Origin: CAMAXB01 sp041746615
Lineage (GTDB): Bacteria; Verrucomicrobiota; Verrucomicrobiia; Opitutales; Opitutaceae
Reading direction: 5' to 3'
NCBI GenBank assembly: GCA_041746615.1
Contig: JBGTGS010000166.1
Span: 1-12,099 of the forward strand
Length of the DNA stretch: 12,099 bases
The notes under the pieces: model-generated
What the model was told of the DNA's origin: nothing
Databases searched by the model: none
Seen by the model: the letters and a program-made list of their open reading frames with translations, nothing else
Made by a program: the position numbers and the translations under genes
Part shown: in pieces, positions 1 to 6,454 of the stretch
Position numbering within the stretch: the stretch's first letter is position 1
How the letters are laid out: each line of letters opens with the position of its first letter

Positions 1-675
1 CAGCGCCACCGCCCGCGCATAGTCATGGCCCTCGGGGGCGAACTCCAGCAGGCACCGGTAAGCCGCGTGCACCTCAGCCGCCTCCGCCGGGAAGTGCTCG
101 TTAAAGTATGCCTTCACCACGCCGATCGATTCCCAAAAGCCATAGACATCCATGCCATAGAAGCCGACGCGCGTCTGCGGTGACCGGTCCCGGTTGTGCT
201 CGCGAAGCCATTCCACCAGGGCCTCCGTCTCCACGTTCGCCCACATCCAGCCGGGCCAGCGCACAAAGGTGCCCAGCGCCTCCCGGGCATTCGCCGCCGC
301 CCCGGGGAGGTGCTTGACGTAGCGATTAACCTCATACGCGGACGTCCAGTCTCCTTCCACCACGATGAAGGCAAACCCTTCCTCCGCGATGAGCCTCCGG
401 GAGATCCGGTCGCGCCAGATGTAATACTCGGAGGTGCCGTGGGAAGCCTCGCCCAGCAGCACATAGCGGGCGTCACCCATCCGGTTGATCAACGGATCGA
501 GGTCCGTGGCATCCGTCAGCGGATGCGCAATCCCCCGCAGATAAGCCGCCACCTCCTCCGCGGCCCGCACCGGGGACGATGCCAGAACAAGAAGGCCCGT
601 GACCAGGATCCAGGTGGCCGCCACCTGCACAAGGCCGACTCGTTGGATCCATCCAGAGTATCGGGACATGCCCAT
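1..675 (-). CDS. Erythromycin esterase-like exported protein (C-terminus outside window)
   Basis: The minus-strand frame is open from about 675 to the left window edge, giving 225 N-terminal residues with no stop, so the gene is partial. Residues 1-38 look like a Sec signal peptide: basic start, a hydrophobic stretch around 18-33, and an AxA-like site (VRA, then AEEV). The Ere family signature follows: GEASHG at 75-80 and VVEGDW at 105-110, then a GFYGMDVYGFW block at 171-181. The family catalytic pattern is E-x-x-H with a second Glu about 31 residues after the first, and E76, H79 and E107 fit it. The fold is a metal-independent hydrolase; members open macrolide lactones, but most environmental homologues have unknown substrates. 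Starts at 675 and 669 are both possible; 675 lies about 11 bases after an AGGAAA. The family is secure, macrolide resistance is not. It is divergent from the 783 gene across 107 bases with no clear promoter. Confidence 0.85.
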   Translation of the reverse strand, partial: MGMSRYSGWIQRVGLVQVAATWILVTGLLVLASSPVRAAEEVAAYLRGIAHPLTDATDLDPLINRMGDARYVLLGEASHGTSEYYIWRDRISRRLIAEEGFAFIVVEGDWTSAYEVNRYVKHLPGAAANAREALGTFVRWPGWMWANVETEALVEWLREHNRDRSPQTRVGFYGMDVYGFWESIGVVKAYFNEHFPAEAAEVHAAYRCLLEFAPEGHDYARAVAL

Positions 676-782
676 GCCATAACCGGTTTCCTGGCGTAGT
701 CGAATCACCACGGCCGGTTCTGACGGACGGTGTTGATTACAAGGTCGACAAGCTGCCAGGCTGTCCCCTCTCCGCTCTCCCC

Positions 783-1655
783 ATGGGAAACCCGCCCGCA
801 AAAAATTCCGTCTGGCGTCATGCGTACGTTCTCGTCCGCATCGCCGCGCTGTCCTACGGTGGCCTGCTCCTGTTCCTCGCCGGCTGCCAGCGCCACATGA
901 TCTATTTTCCCTCCAAGGAATCTTCAGAAACCCTCGGCCGTCTGGCCGGTCCGGCGGGCTTTGAAGCGTGGCTGCACCCCGACGGACACCCGCTGGGATG
1001 GAAGGCTCTCGCCGCACCCGCTTCCCCCAAGCCGGCCAACCGCCTGCTGGTGTTCCATGGCAACGCGGGCTTTGCCCTGCACCGGTCGTATTTTCGCGAC
1101 GGTTTCGCCGCCCTCGCCAAGGGTGCGCTCTGGGAGGTTCATATCCTCGAATATCCTGGCTATGGTGCACGCCCCGGCTCACCCGGGGAAACCCACTTTG
1201 CCCAGGCCGGCCAGGAGGCATTAACCACCCTCTGGCAGGAGGACCAGCGCCCGGTTTACCTGCTGGGCGAATCCATCGGCAGCGGCGTGGCCTCCCGCCT
1301 GGCCGGTGAATTTCCCGATCGGGTTTCCGGAGTTTTGCTGATCACACCTTTCACCCGGCTCGCCGATGTGGGCGCGCACCATTATCCGTTCCTCCCGGTC
1401 CGGATGATCCTGAGGGATAGCTATGACAGCGCGGCGGATTTACGGGAATTTCCCGGCCCCATCGCAATTCTTCTGGCCGGTCGCGATGAAATCATACCCG
1501 CGGCCATTGGCCGCCGTCTCCACGACGGCATCACCGGAATCAAAAGGCTCTGGGTGCAGCCCGAGGCCACCCATAATTCCATCGACTACCATCCCGCCGC
1601 CACGTGGTGGCGCGAAGTCTCGGACTTCCTCCTGCATCCTCAGGCAGGTGAATGA
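783..1655 (+). CDS. Alpha/beta hydrolase lipoprotein (BEM46/ABHD13-17-like)
   Basis: A 290-residue serine hydrolase of the alpha/beta fold. The N-terminus has a basic segment, a hydrophobic run at 20-34 and a canonical lipobox LAGC ending at Cys35, so it is probably exported and lipid-anchored. The oxyanion-side motif is FHGNAG at 91-96. The nucleophile elbow is GESIG at 162-166 with Ser164. The acid is Asp235 in AGRDEIIP and the base His264 in EATHNS, so the triad is complete and the enzyme looks active. The YFPS stretch after the lipobox and the HGN motif resemble the BEM46/ABHD17 group of esterases, whose bacterial substrates are mostly unknown. The ATG at 783 follows a pyrimidine-rich leader with no Shine-Dalgarno. 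The gene stands alone, divergent from the esterase-like gene and convergent with the ThuA-like gene. Family is confident; the substrate is not predictable. Confidence 0.87.
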   Translation: MGNPPAKNSVWRHAYVLVRIAALSYGGLLLFLAGCQRHMIYFPSKESSETLGRLAGPAGFEAWLHPDGHPLGWKALAAPASPKPANRLLVFHGNAGFALHRSYFRDGFAALAKGALWEVHILEYPGYGARPGSPGETHFAQAGQEALTTLWQEDQRPVYLLGESIGSGVASRLAGEFPDRVSGVLLITPFTRLADVGAHHYPFLPVRMILRDSYDSAADLREFPGPIAILLAGRDEIIPAAIGRRLHDGITGIKRLWVQPEATHNSIDYHPAATWWREVSDFLLHPQAGE

Positions 1656-1689
1656 CGCGCCCGCTGGACGAACGGCGCGCTTACGGATT

Positions 1690-1712
1690 CCTGAGCTCAC
1701 GCTCAGGGCTAC
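1690..1712. repeat. Hairpin and repeat-like motif between convergent genes
   Basis: A perfect 7-bp inverted repeat, CCTGAGC (1690-1696) and GCTCAGG (1701-1707), is separated by TCAC. It lies in the 72-base gap between two convergent genes, where it could act as a bidirectional terminator, although no T-run follows. The core GCTCACGCTC followed closely by GGCTAC (1695-1712) recurs at 10818-10834, also between genes, which suggests a dispersed element. Confidence 0.4.
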
Positions 1713-1727
1713 CCACCCACCGACACC

Positions 1728-2492
1728 TTACCTCCTCCCGGCGGCCCAGACAAAGCCGCGGGCGAGCAGTTCGATGAAGATCGGGTCACGAAAGGCATCA
1801 TCGGAGTGGCCGTAGGTCGTGCCAAAGACCCGCGTGCCGTGAAAATTATTCGTCCACACCACGGCATGGTCATCGGCGCTGCGCTCGCTGGTGGACACCG
1901 CCAGCACCGTCGTTCCGGGCCACACTTTCTCCACGATGTAGAGTTCATCCATCGGCGTCACCCAATCGGTGGGAAACCCCTTCATCACCGGATGCTCACC
2001 GGCCACAATCTTGACCGGGTAGCGGCTCTGGTGGTCGTGACGAAGACTCGTTACGCCCAGGAACTCCCGCCAGTCATCAAAGGTTGCGGCACGGTAAGTA
2101 TGCATGGCGCAATGAATGACCACGGCGGGCGTACCGGCCTTGTGGGCCGCCACGATCTTGCGGACATAGACCGGGTCATCCGTGTTGGCGAAACACTCGT
2201 TGTGCACGACAATGTCGTAGGGCGCGGCCCAGTCGGGATTGTCATAAAGCGCGATCTGCGCACGCGTGCCCGTCCCTCCTTCGTTCACCACCGTCCATTC
2301 CACGTTGGCCCGCTGCGCAATACCCTCGGTGAGGGCCGCAGTCTGGAACGTGTAGTTGTGACAACAGCCGCCGGTGACGAGCAGGGCCCGGATCGGCGGG
2401 CCGGAGTGCAGCCTGTTAACAGCGCAACCAGAGGTAATCAGAAGGCCGGCCAGGATGGCGGTCGTGAACAGGGGCAGGTTTCGGACGAACAT
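1728..2492 (-). CDS. ThuA-like domain lipoprotein
   Basis: A 254-residue protein of the ThuA-like family (trehalose-utilisation type, class I glutamine amidotransferase-like fold). Residues 1-23 form an export signal ending in ITSGC with Cys23; Thr at -3 is not the most usual lipobox residue, but lipidation is likely. The ThuA domain covers about 33-252. Visible landmarks are RALLVTGGCCHNY at 35-47, YDIVVHNECF at 92-101, VVIHCAMHTYR at 124-134, EHPVMKGFP at 166-174 and TTYGHSDDAF at 225-234, with a closing GFVWA. His-rich turns such as these are typical of the fold, which lacks the glutaminase Cys-His-Glu arrangement. Such proteins are abundant in Verrucomicrobiota and Planctomycetota, often near sugar dehydrogenases, but none is adjacent here. 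An AGGTGG lies shortly before the ATG at 2492. The biochemical role is unknown. Confidence 0.83.
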   Translation of the reverse strand: MFVRNLPLFTTAILAGLLITSGCAVNRLHSGPPIRALLVTGGCCHNYTFQTAALTEGIAQRANVEWTVVNEGGTGTRAQIALYDNPDWAAPYDIVVHNECFANTDDPVYVRKIVAAHKAGTPAVVIHCAMHTYRAATFDDWREFLGVTSLRHDHQSRYPVKIVAGEHPVMKGFPTDWVTPMDELYIVEKVWPGTTVLAVSTSERSADDHAVVWTNNFHGTRVFGTTYGHSDDAFRDPIFIELLARGFVWAAGRR

Positions 2493-2634
2493 GATCCCAC
2501 CTTGCGCAGCTCAAGCTCGCGGTCAATCGAAGTCCAACGGTCACTCAGGTCTGAGAGGAGCCGCACCCGGCCTCCACCCGCGGGTCCCATCGCAGGATGG
2601 ATTCAGGCATGGACAAGACATAACTAAACTGAAT

Positions 2635-2664
2635 AACTGGGTCAGACCGTCCCCATCATTTTAT
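2635..2664. repeat. Possible degenerate REP-like element
   Basis: The stretch contains AACTGGGTCAGACC followed by GTCCCCATCATTTTAT. On the minus strand it reads as GGGGACGGTCTGACCC, which resembles short palindromic elements (GGGGTCAGACCCC type) scattered in many bacterial genomes. GGTC-A-GACC gives only a weak stem. It sits in a 259-base gene-free divergent region that is much more AT-rich than its surroundings. No transposase gene is nearby, and the identification rests on resemblance alone. Confidence 0.25.
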
Positions 2665-2702
2665 ATATGTAGGTGACGCTCTTTAGCATGACTTCCCCGG
2701 TT

Positions 2703-2723
2703 CTATTTCTGGTCAATCAATAG
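2703..2723. promoter_or_regulatory. Candidate LysR-type regulator binding site
   Basis: CTATT (2703-2707) and AATAG (2719-2723) form a perfect 5-bp dyad separated by exactly 11 bases, matching the T-N11-A form of LysR-type operators. It lies 28 bases upstream of the LysR start, a usual place for autoregulation. It could also influence the divergent ThuA-like gene, although that start is about 210 bases away. The dyad is seen directly; its function is inferred. Confidence 0.45.
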
Positions 2724-2737
2724 ACTAAAACTATAAC

Positions 2738-2743
2738 AAGGAG
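2738..2743 (+). promoter_or_regulatory. Shine-Dalgarno of the LysR gene
   Basis: AAGGAG lies 8 bases before the ATG at 2752 and fixes that start. It is notable because most other genes in the window have no such site. Confidence 0.7.
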
Positions 2744-2751
2744 ATCACAAC

Positions 2752-3648
2752 ATGGAGGCATTCCAGCTTCGTTACTTCGAATCCGTCGTCCGCCGGGGCA
2801 GCCTGACGGCTGCGGCGCTCGACTGTGGTGTTTCACAACCCTCCCTATCCACCCAGATCAAGAATCTGGAGGATGAACTCGGGATCCGTCTGCTGGATCG
2901 CAAGGCCCGCGGGGTTTCCCCGACGAAGGCGGGCGAACGCCTGTTGCTGACGGCGCGCCGGCTGCTGGCGGATATGGATGAGTGCAAGCGCGACCTGCGC
3001 CGCCGCAATTTCGCCGGCCTGCCGACCCTTCGCCTCGGGGCACAACCTCTGCTCGCCTCCACCGTGCTACCACGCACCCTCGCCGGATTTCTCAAGGGTC
3101 AGGACTCCTATCAGGTCGTCGTCCGGGAGATCGCCCATCATGAGTTTGATGAAAACCTTTCCAGCCGCGCCATCGACCTCGGCCTGTGCATGATGACGGG
3201 GTCCCTGCCCTCACACCTCGATGCCCGGAACCTGTTCATCTTGACCTATGGCATCGTCTGCGCGGCTGACCACCCGCTGACCAAGCTGAAACGGCCCCGG
3301 CTTCGGGACCTGTTACCTCATCGGCTCGCACTTTTCAACGACCAGGCAAACCTCGTTGACCGCATCAGCCAGCTCGGATCGCTGGAAGGAAAACCCGCCC
3401 GAGTGATCTTCAGCAGCAATCAGGCTTTGACCGTATTCGAGATGGTCGCAGCCGGCTTGGGCGTCTCCGTCCTGCCCACGATCCTCGAAGGGCGGGTAAA
3501 ACAACGCCATCTGGTGTTGCTGCCACTCCATGACCGCAATCTGGATTTCCCCGTCATGGCGGTTTGGGAACGCAACCGTGCCCTGCCCGTGGGTGCCGAG
3601 GCCCTGCTCGAGTTCATCAGCCGCAGTCATCCCGCATCGCCAGCCTGA
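2752..3648 (+). CDS. LysR-family transcriptional regulator
   Basis: A 298-residue LysR-type regulator of normal family length. The winged helix-turn-helix lies at about 1-60: FQLRYFESVVRRGSLTAAA, recognition helix around VSQPSLSTQIKNLE (27-40), then LGIRLLDR and SPTKAGE. A linker helix leads to the periplasmic-binding-protein-like effector domain at about 91-290, with TVFEMVAAGLGVSVLP at 227-242, typical of the group. It resembles the OxyR/CysB/CynR-type branch. The only cysteines are at 25, 78, 146 and 170, so the closely spaced redox Cys pair of OxyR is absent and peroxide sensing is unlikely. It has a good Shine-Dalgarno and a T-N11-A dyad just upstream, consistent with autoregulation. It is divergent from the ThuA-like gene and runs into pyrH after 96 bases. 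The effector and targets cannot be read from the sequence. Confidence 0.94.
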   Translation: MEAFQLRYFESVVRRGSLTAAALDCGVSQPSLSTQIKNLEDELGIRLLDRKARGVSPTKAGERLLLTARRLLADMDECKRDLRRRNFAGLPTLRLGAQPLLASTVLPRTLAGFLKGQDSYQVVVREIAHHEFDENLSSRAIDLGLCMMTGSLPSHLDARNLFILTYGIVCAADHPLTKLKRPRLRDLLPHRLALFNDQANLVDRISQLGSLEGKPARVIFSSNQALTVFEMVAAGLGVSVLPTILEGRVKQRHLVLLPLHDRNLDFPVMAVWERNRALPVGAEALLEFISRSHPASPA

Positions 3649-3654
3649 CGGGCC

Positions 3655-3680
3655 GGCACCCCAGATGGGGAAACGGTGCC
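3655..3680 (+). promoter_or_regulatory. Nested hairpin between LysR gene and pyrH
   Basis: Six bases after the LysR stop, GGCACC (3655-3660) can pair with GGTGCC (3675-3680), or CCCC (3659-3662) with GGGG (3667-3670). The two stems share bases, so they partly compete, or GGCA/TGCC can enclose the inner stem. It may be a terminator for the regulator or part of the pyrH leader. No T-run follows. A second small inverted repeat, CGGCC-GGTT-GGCCG (3714-3727), lies just before pyrH. Confidence 0.35.
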
Positions 3681-3744
3681 AACGGATACCTCCCCGCCCA
3701 TCTCGTGCATTGACGGCCGGTTGGCCGCCCCGTTTCCTCGACCC

Positions 3745-4485
3745 ATGAATGTCACCACGGCGGCCTCCAAGGCGGCGGTTAAATATCGGAACATCGTCCT
3801 GAAACTCAGCGGCGAGGTGCTGCGGGGCAAGGGCTCGGATCCCATCGATGCCGCCGTCCTTAAACGGATGTGCATGCAGGTGAAGGAAATCCACGAACTC
3901 GGCGTCAAGGTCTGCGTCGTCATCGGCGGTGGCAACATCTTCCGCGGCCTCCAGGGCGAGAAGCGCGGCGTGGACCGCACCACGGGTGATTACATGGGCA
4001 TGCTCGCCACGGTCATCAACGGCCTCGCGATCATGGACTGCCTTGAGAAAATGGGCGTCACCACCCGGGTGCAGAGCGCCATCCCCATGAACCAGGTTGC
4101 CGAACCGTTCATTCTCCGCCGCGCCCAGCGCCATCTTGAAAAGGGCCGCGTCGTCATCTTCGTCGCCGGCACCGGCAATCCCTATTTCTCCACCGACACC
4201 ACCGCCGCCCTGCGCGCCAGCGAACTCAATGCCGACGTCATCCTCAAGGCCACCAAGGTCGACGGCATCTACGACAAGGATCCCAAAGTGCATCCTGACG
4301 CCGTCAAGTACGAGGAGATCACCTTCATCGACGCCCTCCGCCAGCGGCTCAATGTCATGGACTCAACCGCTTTTTCACTCTGCCTCGACAACAACGTGCC
4401 CATCCTTGTCTTCGACCTCAACGATCCCCACGCCATCCGCCGCGCCGTGACCGGCGATAAAATCGGCACGCTCGTCCACAGCTGA
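3745..4485 (+). CDS. pyrH: UMP kinase
   Basis: A bacterial uridylate kinase of 246 residues from this start. It phosphorylates UMP to UDP with ATP in the cytoplasm, feeding UTP and CTP synthesis; family members are hexamers under allosteric control. Amino-acid-kinase fold landmarks are VLKLSGE at 18-24 (phosphate-binding Lys), VVIGGGNIFRG at 58-68, VDRTTGDYMGMLATVING at 76-93, then GTGNPYFSTDTTAALRA at 142-158 and ILKATKVDGIYDKDP at 166-180. The frame extends upstream to an ATG at 3676, but the extra 23 residues are Pro/Arg-rich and unlike the family, so I chose the ATG at 3745. No Shine-Dalgarno precedes it. It is followed by frr after 47 bases. In many bacteria rpsB and tsf lie directly upstream; here a LysR gene does, so only the pyrH-frr half of that cluster is kept. 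Confidence 0.96.
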   Translation: MNVTTAASKAAVKYRNIVLKLSGEVLRGKGSDPIDAAVLKRMCMQVKEIHELGVKVCVVIGGGNIFRGLQGEKRGVDRTTGDYMGMLATVINGLAIMDCLEKMGVTTRVQSAIPMNQVAEPFILRRAQRHLEKGRVVIFVAGTGNPYFSTDTTAALRASELNADVILKATKVDGIYDKDPKVHPDAVKYEEITFIDALRQRLNVMDSTAFSLCLDNNVPILVFDLNDPHAIRRAVTGDKIGTLVHS

Positions 4486-4532
4486 AAAAATCCTGCGAAG
4501 CCCGCACCTGCCAACCCCTGATCCCACCTCCC

Positions 4533-5078
4533 ATGTCCCATCCCATCCTTTCAGAAACCCAGGCCAAGATGAAGAAGACGGTCGATCACACGCTGCATGA
4601 ATTCAGCACGATCCACACCGGCAAGGCCAACCCCACCATGCTGGAGGGCGTCATTGTCGAAGCCTACGGTTCAACCATGCGCCTGAAGGAATGCGCCGCC
4701 ATCACCACACCCGATGCCCACATGATCGTCGTGCAGCCGTGGGACAAGAGCCTGGTCAAGGCCATCGAGAAGGCCATCCAGACCGCCAACCTTGGATTCA
4801 ACCCTTCCGTGGACGGCAGCCTCATCCGCGTGCCCCTTCCCCAGATGAGCGGTGAGCGCCGCCAGGAATTCGTCAAGGTCGCCCACCGCCTCGCCGAAGA
4901 GGGACGCGTCCACGTGCGCAATGTCCGCCGCGACTCCCTCGAGTCGGTCAAGAAGGCCAAGCTCCCCGAGGACGACGCCAAGCGCCTCGAAAAGGAGGTT
5001 CAGGCCGAAACCGACAAGGCCATCGCCGAGATCAACACCCACCTCGCCAGCAAGGAAAAGGAACTCCTCGCGGTCTGA
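4533..5078 (+). CDS. frr: Ribosome recycling factor
   Basis: A 181-residue ribosome recycling factor, close to the usual length of about 185. With EF-G it splits post-termination ribosomes into subunits. The three-helix bundle domain I is formed by residues 1-30 and about 105-181, and the beta-rich domain II by about 31-104. Landmarks are HTGKANPTMLEG at 28-39, VVQPWDKSLVKAIEKAI at 66-82, LGFNPSVDGSLIRVPLP at 87-103, SGERRQEFVK at 106-115 and VRNVRRD at 128-134, whose arginines are the conserved ribosome-contacting region. The ATG at 4533 follows CACCTCCC with no Shine-Dalgarno. It lies 47 bases after pyrH and 57 bases before proB, all on the same strand, so a common transcript is plausible unless the palindrome at 5089-5106 separates proB. 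Confidence 0.97.
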   Translation: MSHPILSETQAKMKKTVDHTLHEFSTIHTGKANPTMLEGVIVEAYGSTMRLKECAAITTPDAHMIVVQPWDKSLVKAIEKAIQTANLGFNPSVDGSLIRVPLPQMSGERRQEFVKVAHRLAEEGRVHVRNVRRDSLESVKKAKLPEDDAKRLEKEVQAETDKAIAEINTHLASKEKELLAV

Positions 5079-5088
5079 GCCGGGTTCA

Positions 5089-5106
5089 AACCGGATCGAT
5101 CCGGTT
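5089..5106. promoter_or_regulatory. Perfect 18-bp palindrome between frr and proB
   Basis: AACCGGATCGATCCGGTT is a perfect 18-bp palindrome, 10 bases after the frr stop and 29 bases before the proB start. As RNA it gives a 7-bp stem with a TCGA loop, followed by AAAACGCTTTCTTCCGTTT, which is not a clean T-run. It may be a weak terminator for pyrH-frr or an operator for proB. Confidence 0.45.
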
Positions 5107-5135
5107 AAAACGCTTTCTTCCGTTTCGATCGCCGC

Positions 5136-6248
5136 GTGAGCAAGTCCACCCTACAACGCATCGTCATCAAGCTCGGCACCGGCGTCCTCACGTCGGGTGT
5201 CGGCCAGCTGGACACCGGTCGGATTGCCGCCGTCTGCGCGCAGATCGCCGCTCTCCGCGCCCAAGGCAATGAGGTGCTCGTCGTTTCGTCCGGTGCCGTC
5301 GGCCTGGGCATGGGACGGCTCGGACTCAAGAAACGACCTTCCAACCTGACCCAAAAGCAGGCCTGCGCCGCCATCGGCCAGTCCCTGCTCATGCAAACCT
5401 GGCAGCGCGGCTTCGAACCGCACCACCTCACCGTCGCCCAGGTCCTCCTCACCCACGACGACCTCCGCCAACGCGGCCGCTACCTCAACGTCCGAGCCAC
5501 CCTCGGCGAACTCCTCGCGTACGGCACCATCCCGGTGATCAATGAGAATGACACCGTGAGCGCCGCCGAAATCCGCGCGCTGTCCAAGTTTGGCGACAAC
5601 GACACTCTCTCAGCCATGGTCGCGAGCCTCATCGAGGCCCGCCATCTCGTCATCCTCTCCACCGCCCCCGGCCTCATCGACCTCAAGGGCACCGGCGAAA
5701 TCGTCCCCGTCGTCGAAAAAATCACCTCGGAAATCGAGGCCATGGCCGGCGACACCGCCAGCGAGACCGCCGTGGGCGGCATGATCTCCAAGATTTCCGC
5801 CGCCCGGCTCGCCACCAAGTCCGGCTGCGGGGTGTTCATCGCCAGCGGCGCCGAGCCTGACATTCTCACGCGAATCTTCAGTGGACACAATCCGGGCACC
5901 TTCTTCGCCCCCAGCGGCCTGCCCATGGAATCCAAGAAGCGCTGGCTCGCCTATTTCCAGCGACCCGAGGGCTCCATCCAGGTCAACGCCTCCGCCGTCC
6001 CCGTGCTCACCGAACAAGGTCGCAGCCTCCTCGCCATCGGCGTCACCGGCACACGCGGAGCCTTCTCCGCCGGCGACATCGTGGACATCACCGCGCCCGA
6101 CGGCCGCGTCTTCGCGCGCGGGGTCAGCACCTTTGCCAACGACGAGGTCAAGGCCATCGCCGGCAAGTCCAGCGAAGACCTGAAACCCCTCTTTCCCGGC
6201 CGCAAGCGGCTGGAAGTCATCCATCGCAACGACCTGGTGTTGTTGTAG
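5136..6248 (+). CDS. proB: Glutamate 5-kinase with C-terminal PUA domain
   Basis: A 370-residue glutamate 5-kinase, the first step of proline synthesis: L-glutamate plus ATP gives gamma-glutamyl phosphate. The amino-acid-kinase domain is at about 6-260: IVIKLGTGVLTS (9-20), VVSSGAVGLGMGRLG (49-63), VINENDTVS (134-142), FGDNDTLSA (152-160) and GGMISKISAA (214-223). The PUA domain is at about 278-365, with GSIQVNASAV near its start and ARGVSTFANDEVKAIAG inside. Full two-domain length matches the family, in which proline feedback-inhibits the kinase domain. The start is GTG at 5136, giving MSKSTLQRIVIK; no Shine-Dalgarno is visible and no better in-frame start lies nearby. The usual partner proA (gamma-glutamyl phosphate reductase) does not follow and must be elsewhere. 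It is the last gene of the plus-strand block and is convergent with the DUF4139 gene. Confidence 0.96.
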   Translation: MSKSTLQRIVIKLGTGVLTSGVGQLDTGRIAAVCAQIAALRAQGNEVLVVSSGAVGLGMGRLGLKKRPSNLTQKQACAAIGQSLLMQTWQRGFEPHHLTVAQVLLTHDDLRQRGRYLNVRATLGELLAYGTIPVINENDTVSAAEIRALSKFGDNDTLSAMVASLIEARHLVILSTAPGLIDLKGTGEIVPVVEKITSEIEAMAGDTASETAVGGMISKISAARLATKSGCGVFIASGAEPDILTRIFSGHNPGTFFAPSGLPMESKKRWLAYFQRPEGSIQVNASAVPVLTEQGRSLLAIGVTGTRGAFSAGDIVDITAPDGRVFARGVSTFANDEVKAIAGKSSEDLKPLFPGRKRLEVIHRNDLVLL

Positions 6249-6309
6249 GCTACCCCTGTTCCCGCCGGTGGCGGACTGCACACCACTCCGTCCTCTGCCA
6301 GGCGGAGAT

Positions 6310-6397
6310 AGAATGGCCACAAAAGGGACAGAAGGCACATAAGAAGGAATGGGTCGAGTATCCGTTCTTGTGCATTCTGTGCCTATGTGGCCACTCT
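6310..6397. repeat. Long imperfect palindrome, repeat-like
   Basis: The left arm starts with TGGCCACA at 6314 and runs to AAGAA at 6345; the right arm runs from TTCTTGTGC at 6365 to TGTGGCCA at 6393. The arms pair over about 29-32 bases with several mismatches and small gaps, leaving a loop of roughly 19 bases. Pairing continues for a few bases outward (AGAATGG against AGAGTGG). The composition is A-rich on one arm and unlike the neighbouring genes. It sits between the convergent genes proB and DUF4139, the usual place for dispersed palindromic units or a two-way terminator. Confidence 0.6.
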
Positions 6398-6409
6398 TCT
6401 TCAGGAAGC

Positions 6410-6441
6410 TAGGACCCTCGCGGCATAAAGCCGCTCCTACA
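6410..6441. repeat. REP-like palindrome
   Basis: GCGGC (6420-6424) pairs with GCCGC (6430-6434) around ATAAA, and an outer TAGGA (6410-6414) can pair with TCCTA (6435-6439), leaving CCCTC (6415-6419) as a bulge. Read on the minus strand it is TGTAGGAGCGGCTTTATGCCGCGA, a form common in dispersed REP-type elements of several phyla. It lies 14 bases beyond the stop of the DUF4139 gene and may also end its transcript. Confidence 0.5.
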
Positions 6442-6454
6442 CCTGACTCCTGAC

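Noticed and set aside
196..699. 167-codon plus-strand frame
   Set aside because: It is opposite the erythromycin esterase-like gene, whose minus-strand frame has catalytic motifs and a signal peptide.
1806..2627. 273-codon plus-strand frame
   Set aside because: It is the shadow of the ThuA-like gene, which has an export signal and family motifs on the minus strand.
2732..2737. TATAAC as a -10 box for the LysR gene
   Set aside because: It lies directly before the Shine-Dalgarno, so a transcript starting from it would lack the ribosome-binding site.
2752..3648. Naming the LysR regulator OxyR
   Set aside because: Cysteines are only at residues 25, 78, 146 and 170; the closely spaced redox pair near 200 is absent.
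3313..4293. 326-codon minus-strand frame
   Set aside because: It overlaps both the LysR gene and pyrH on the opposite strand and has no recognisable domain; the real genes have clear motifs.
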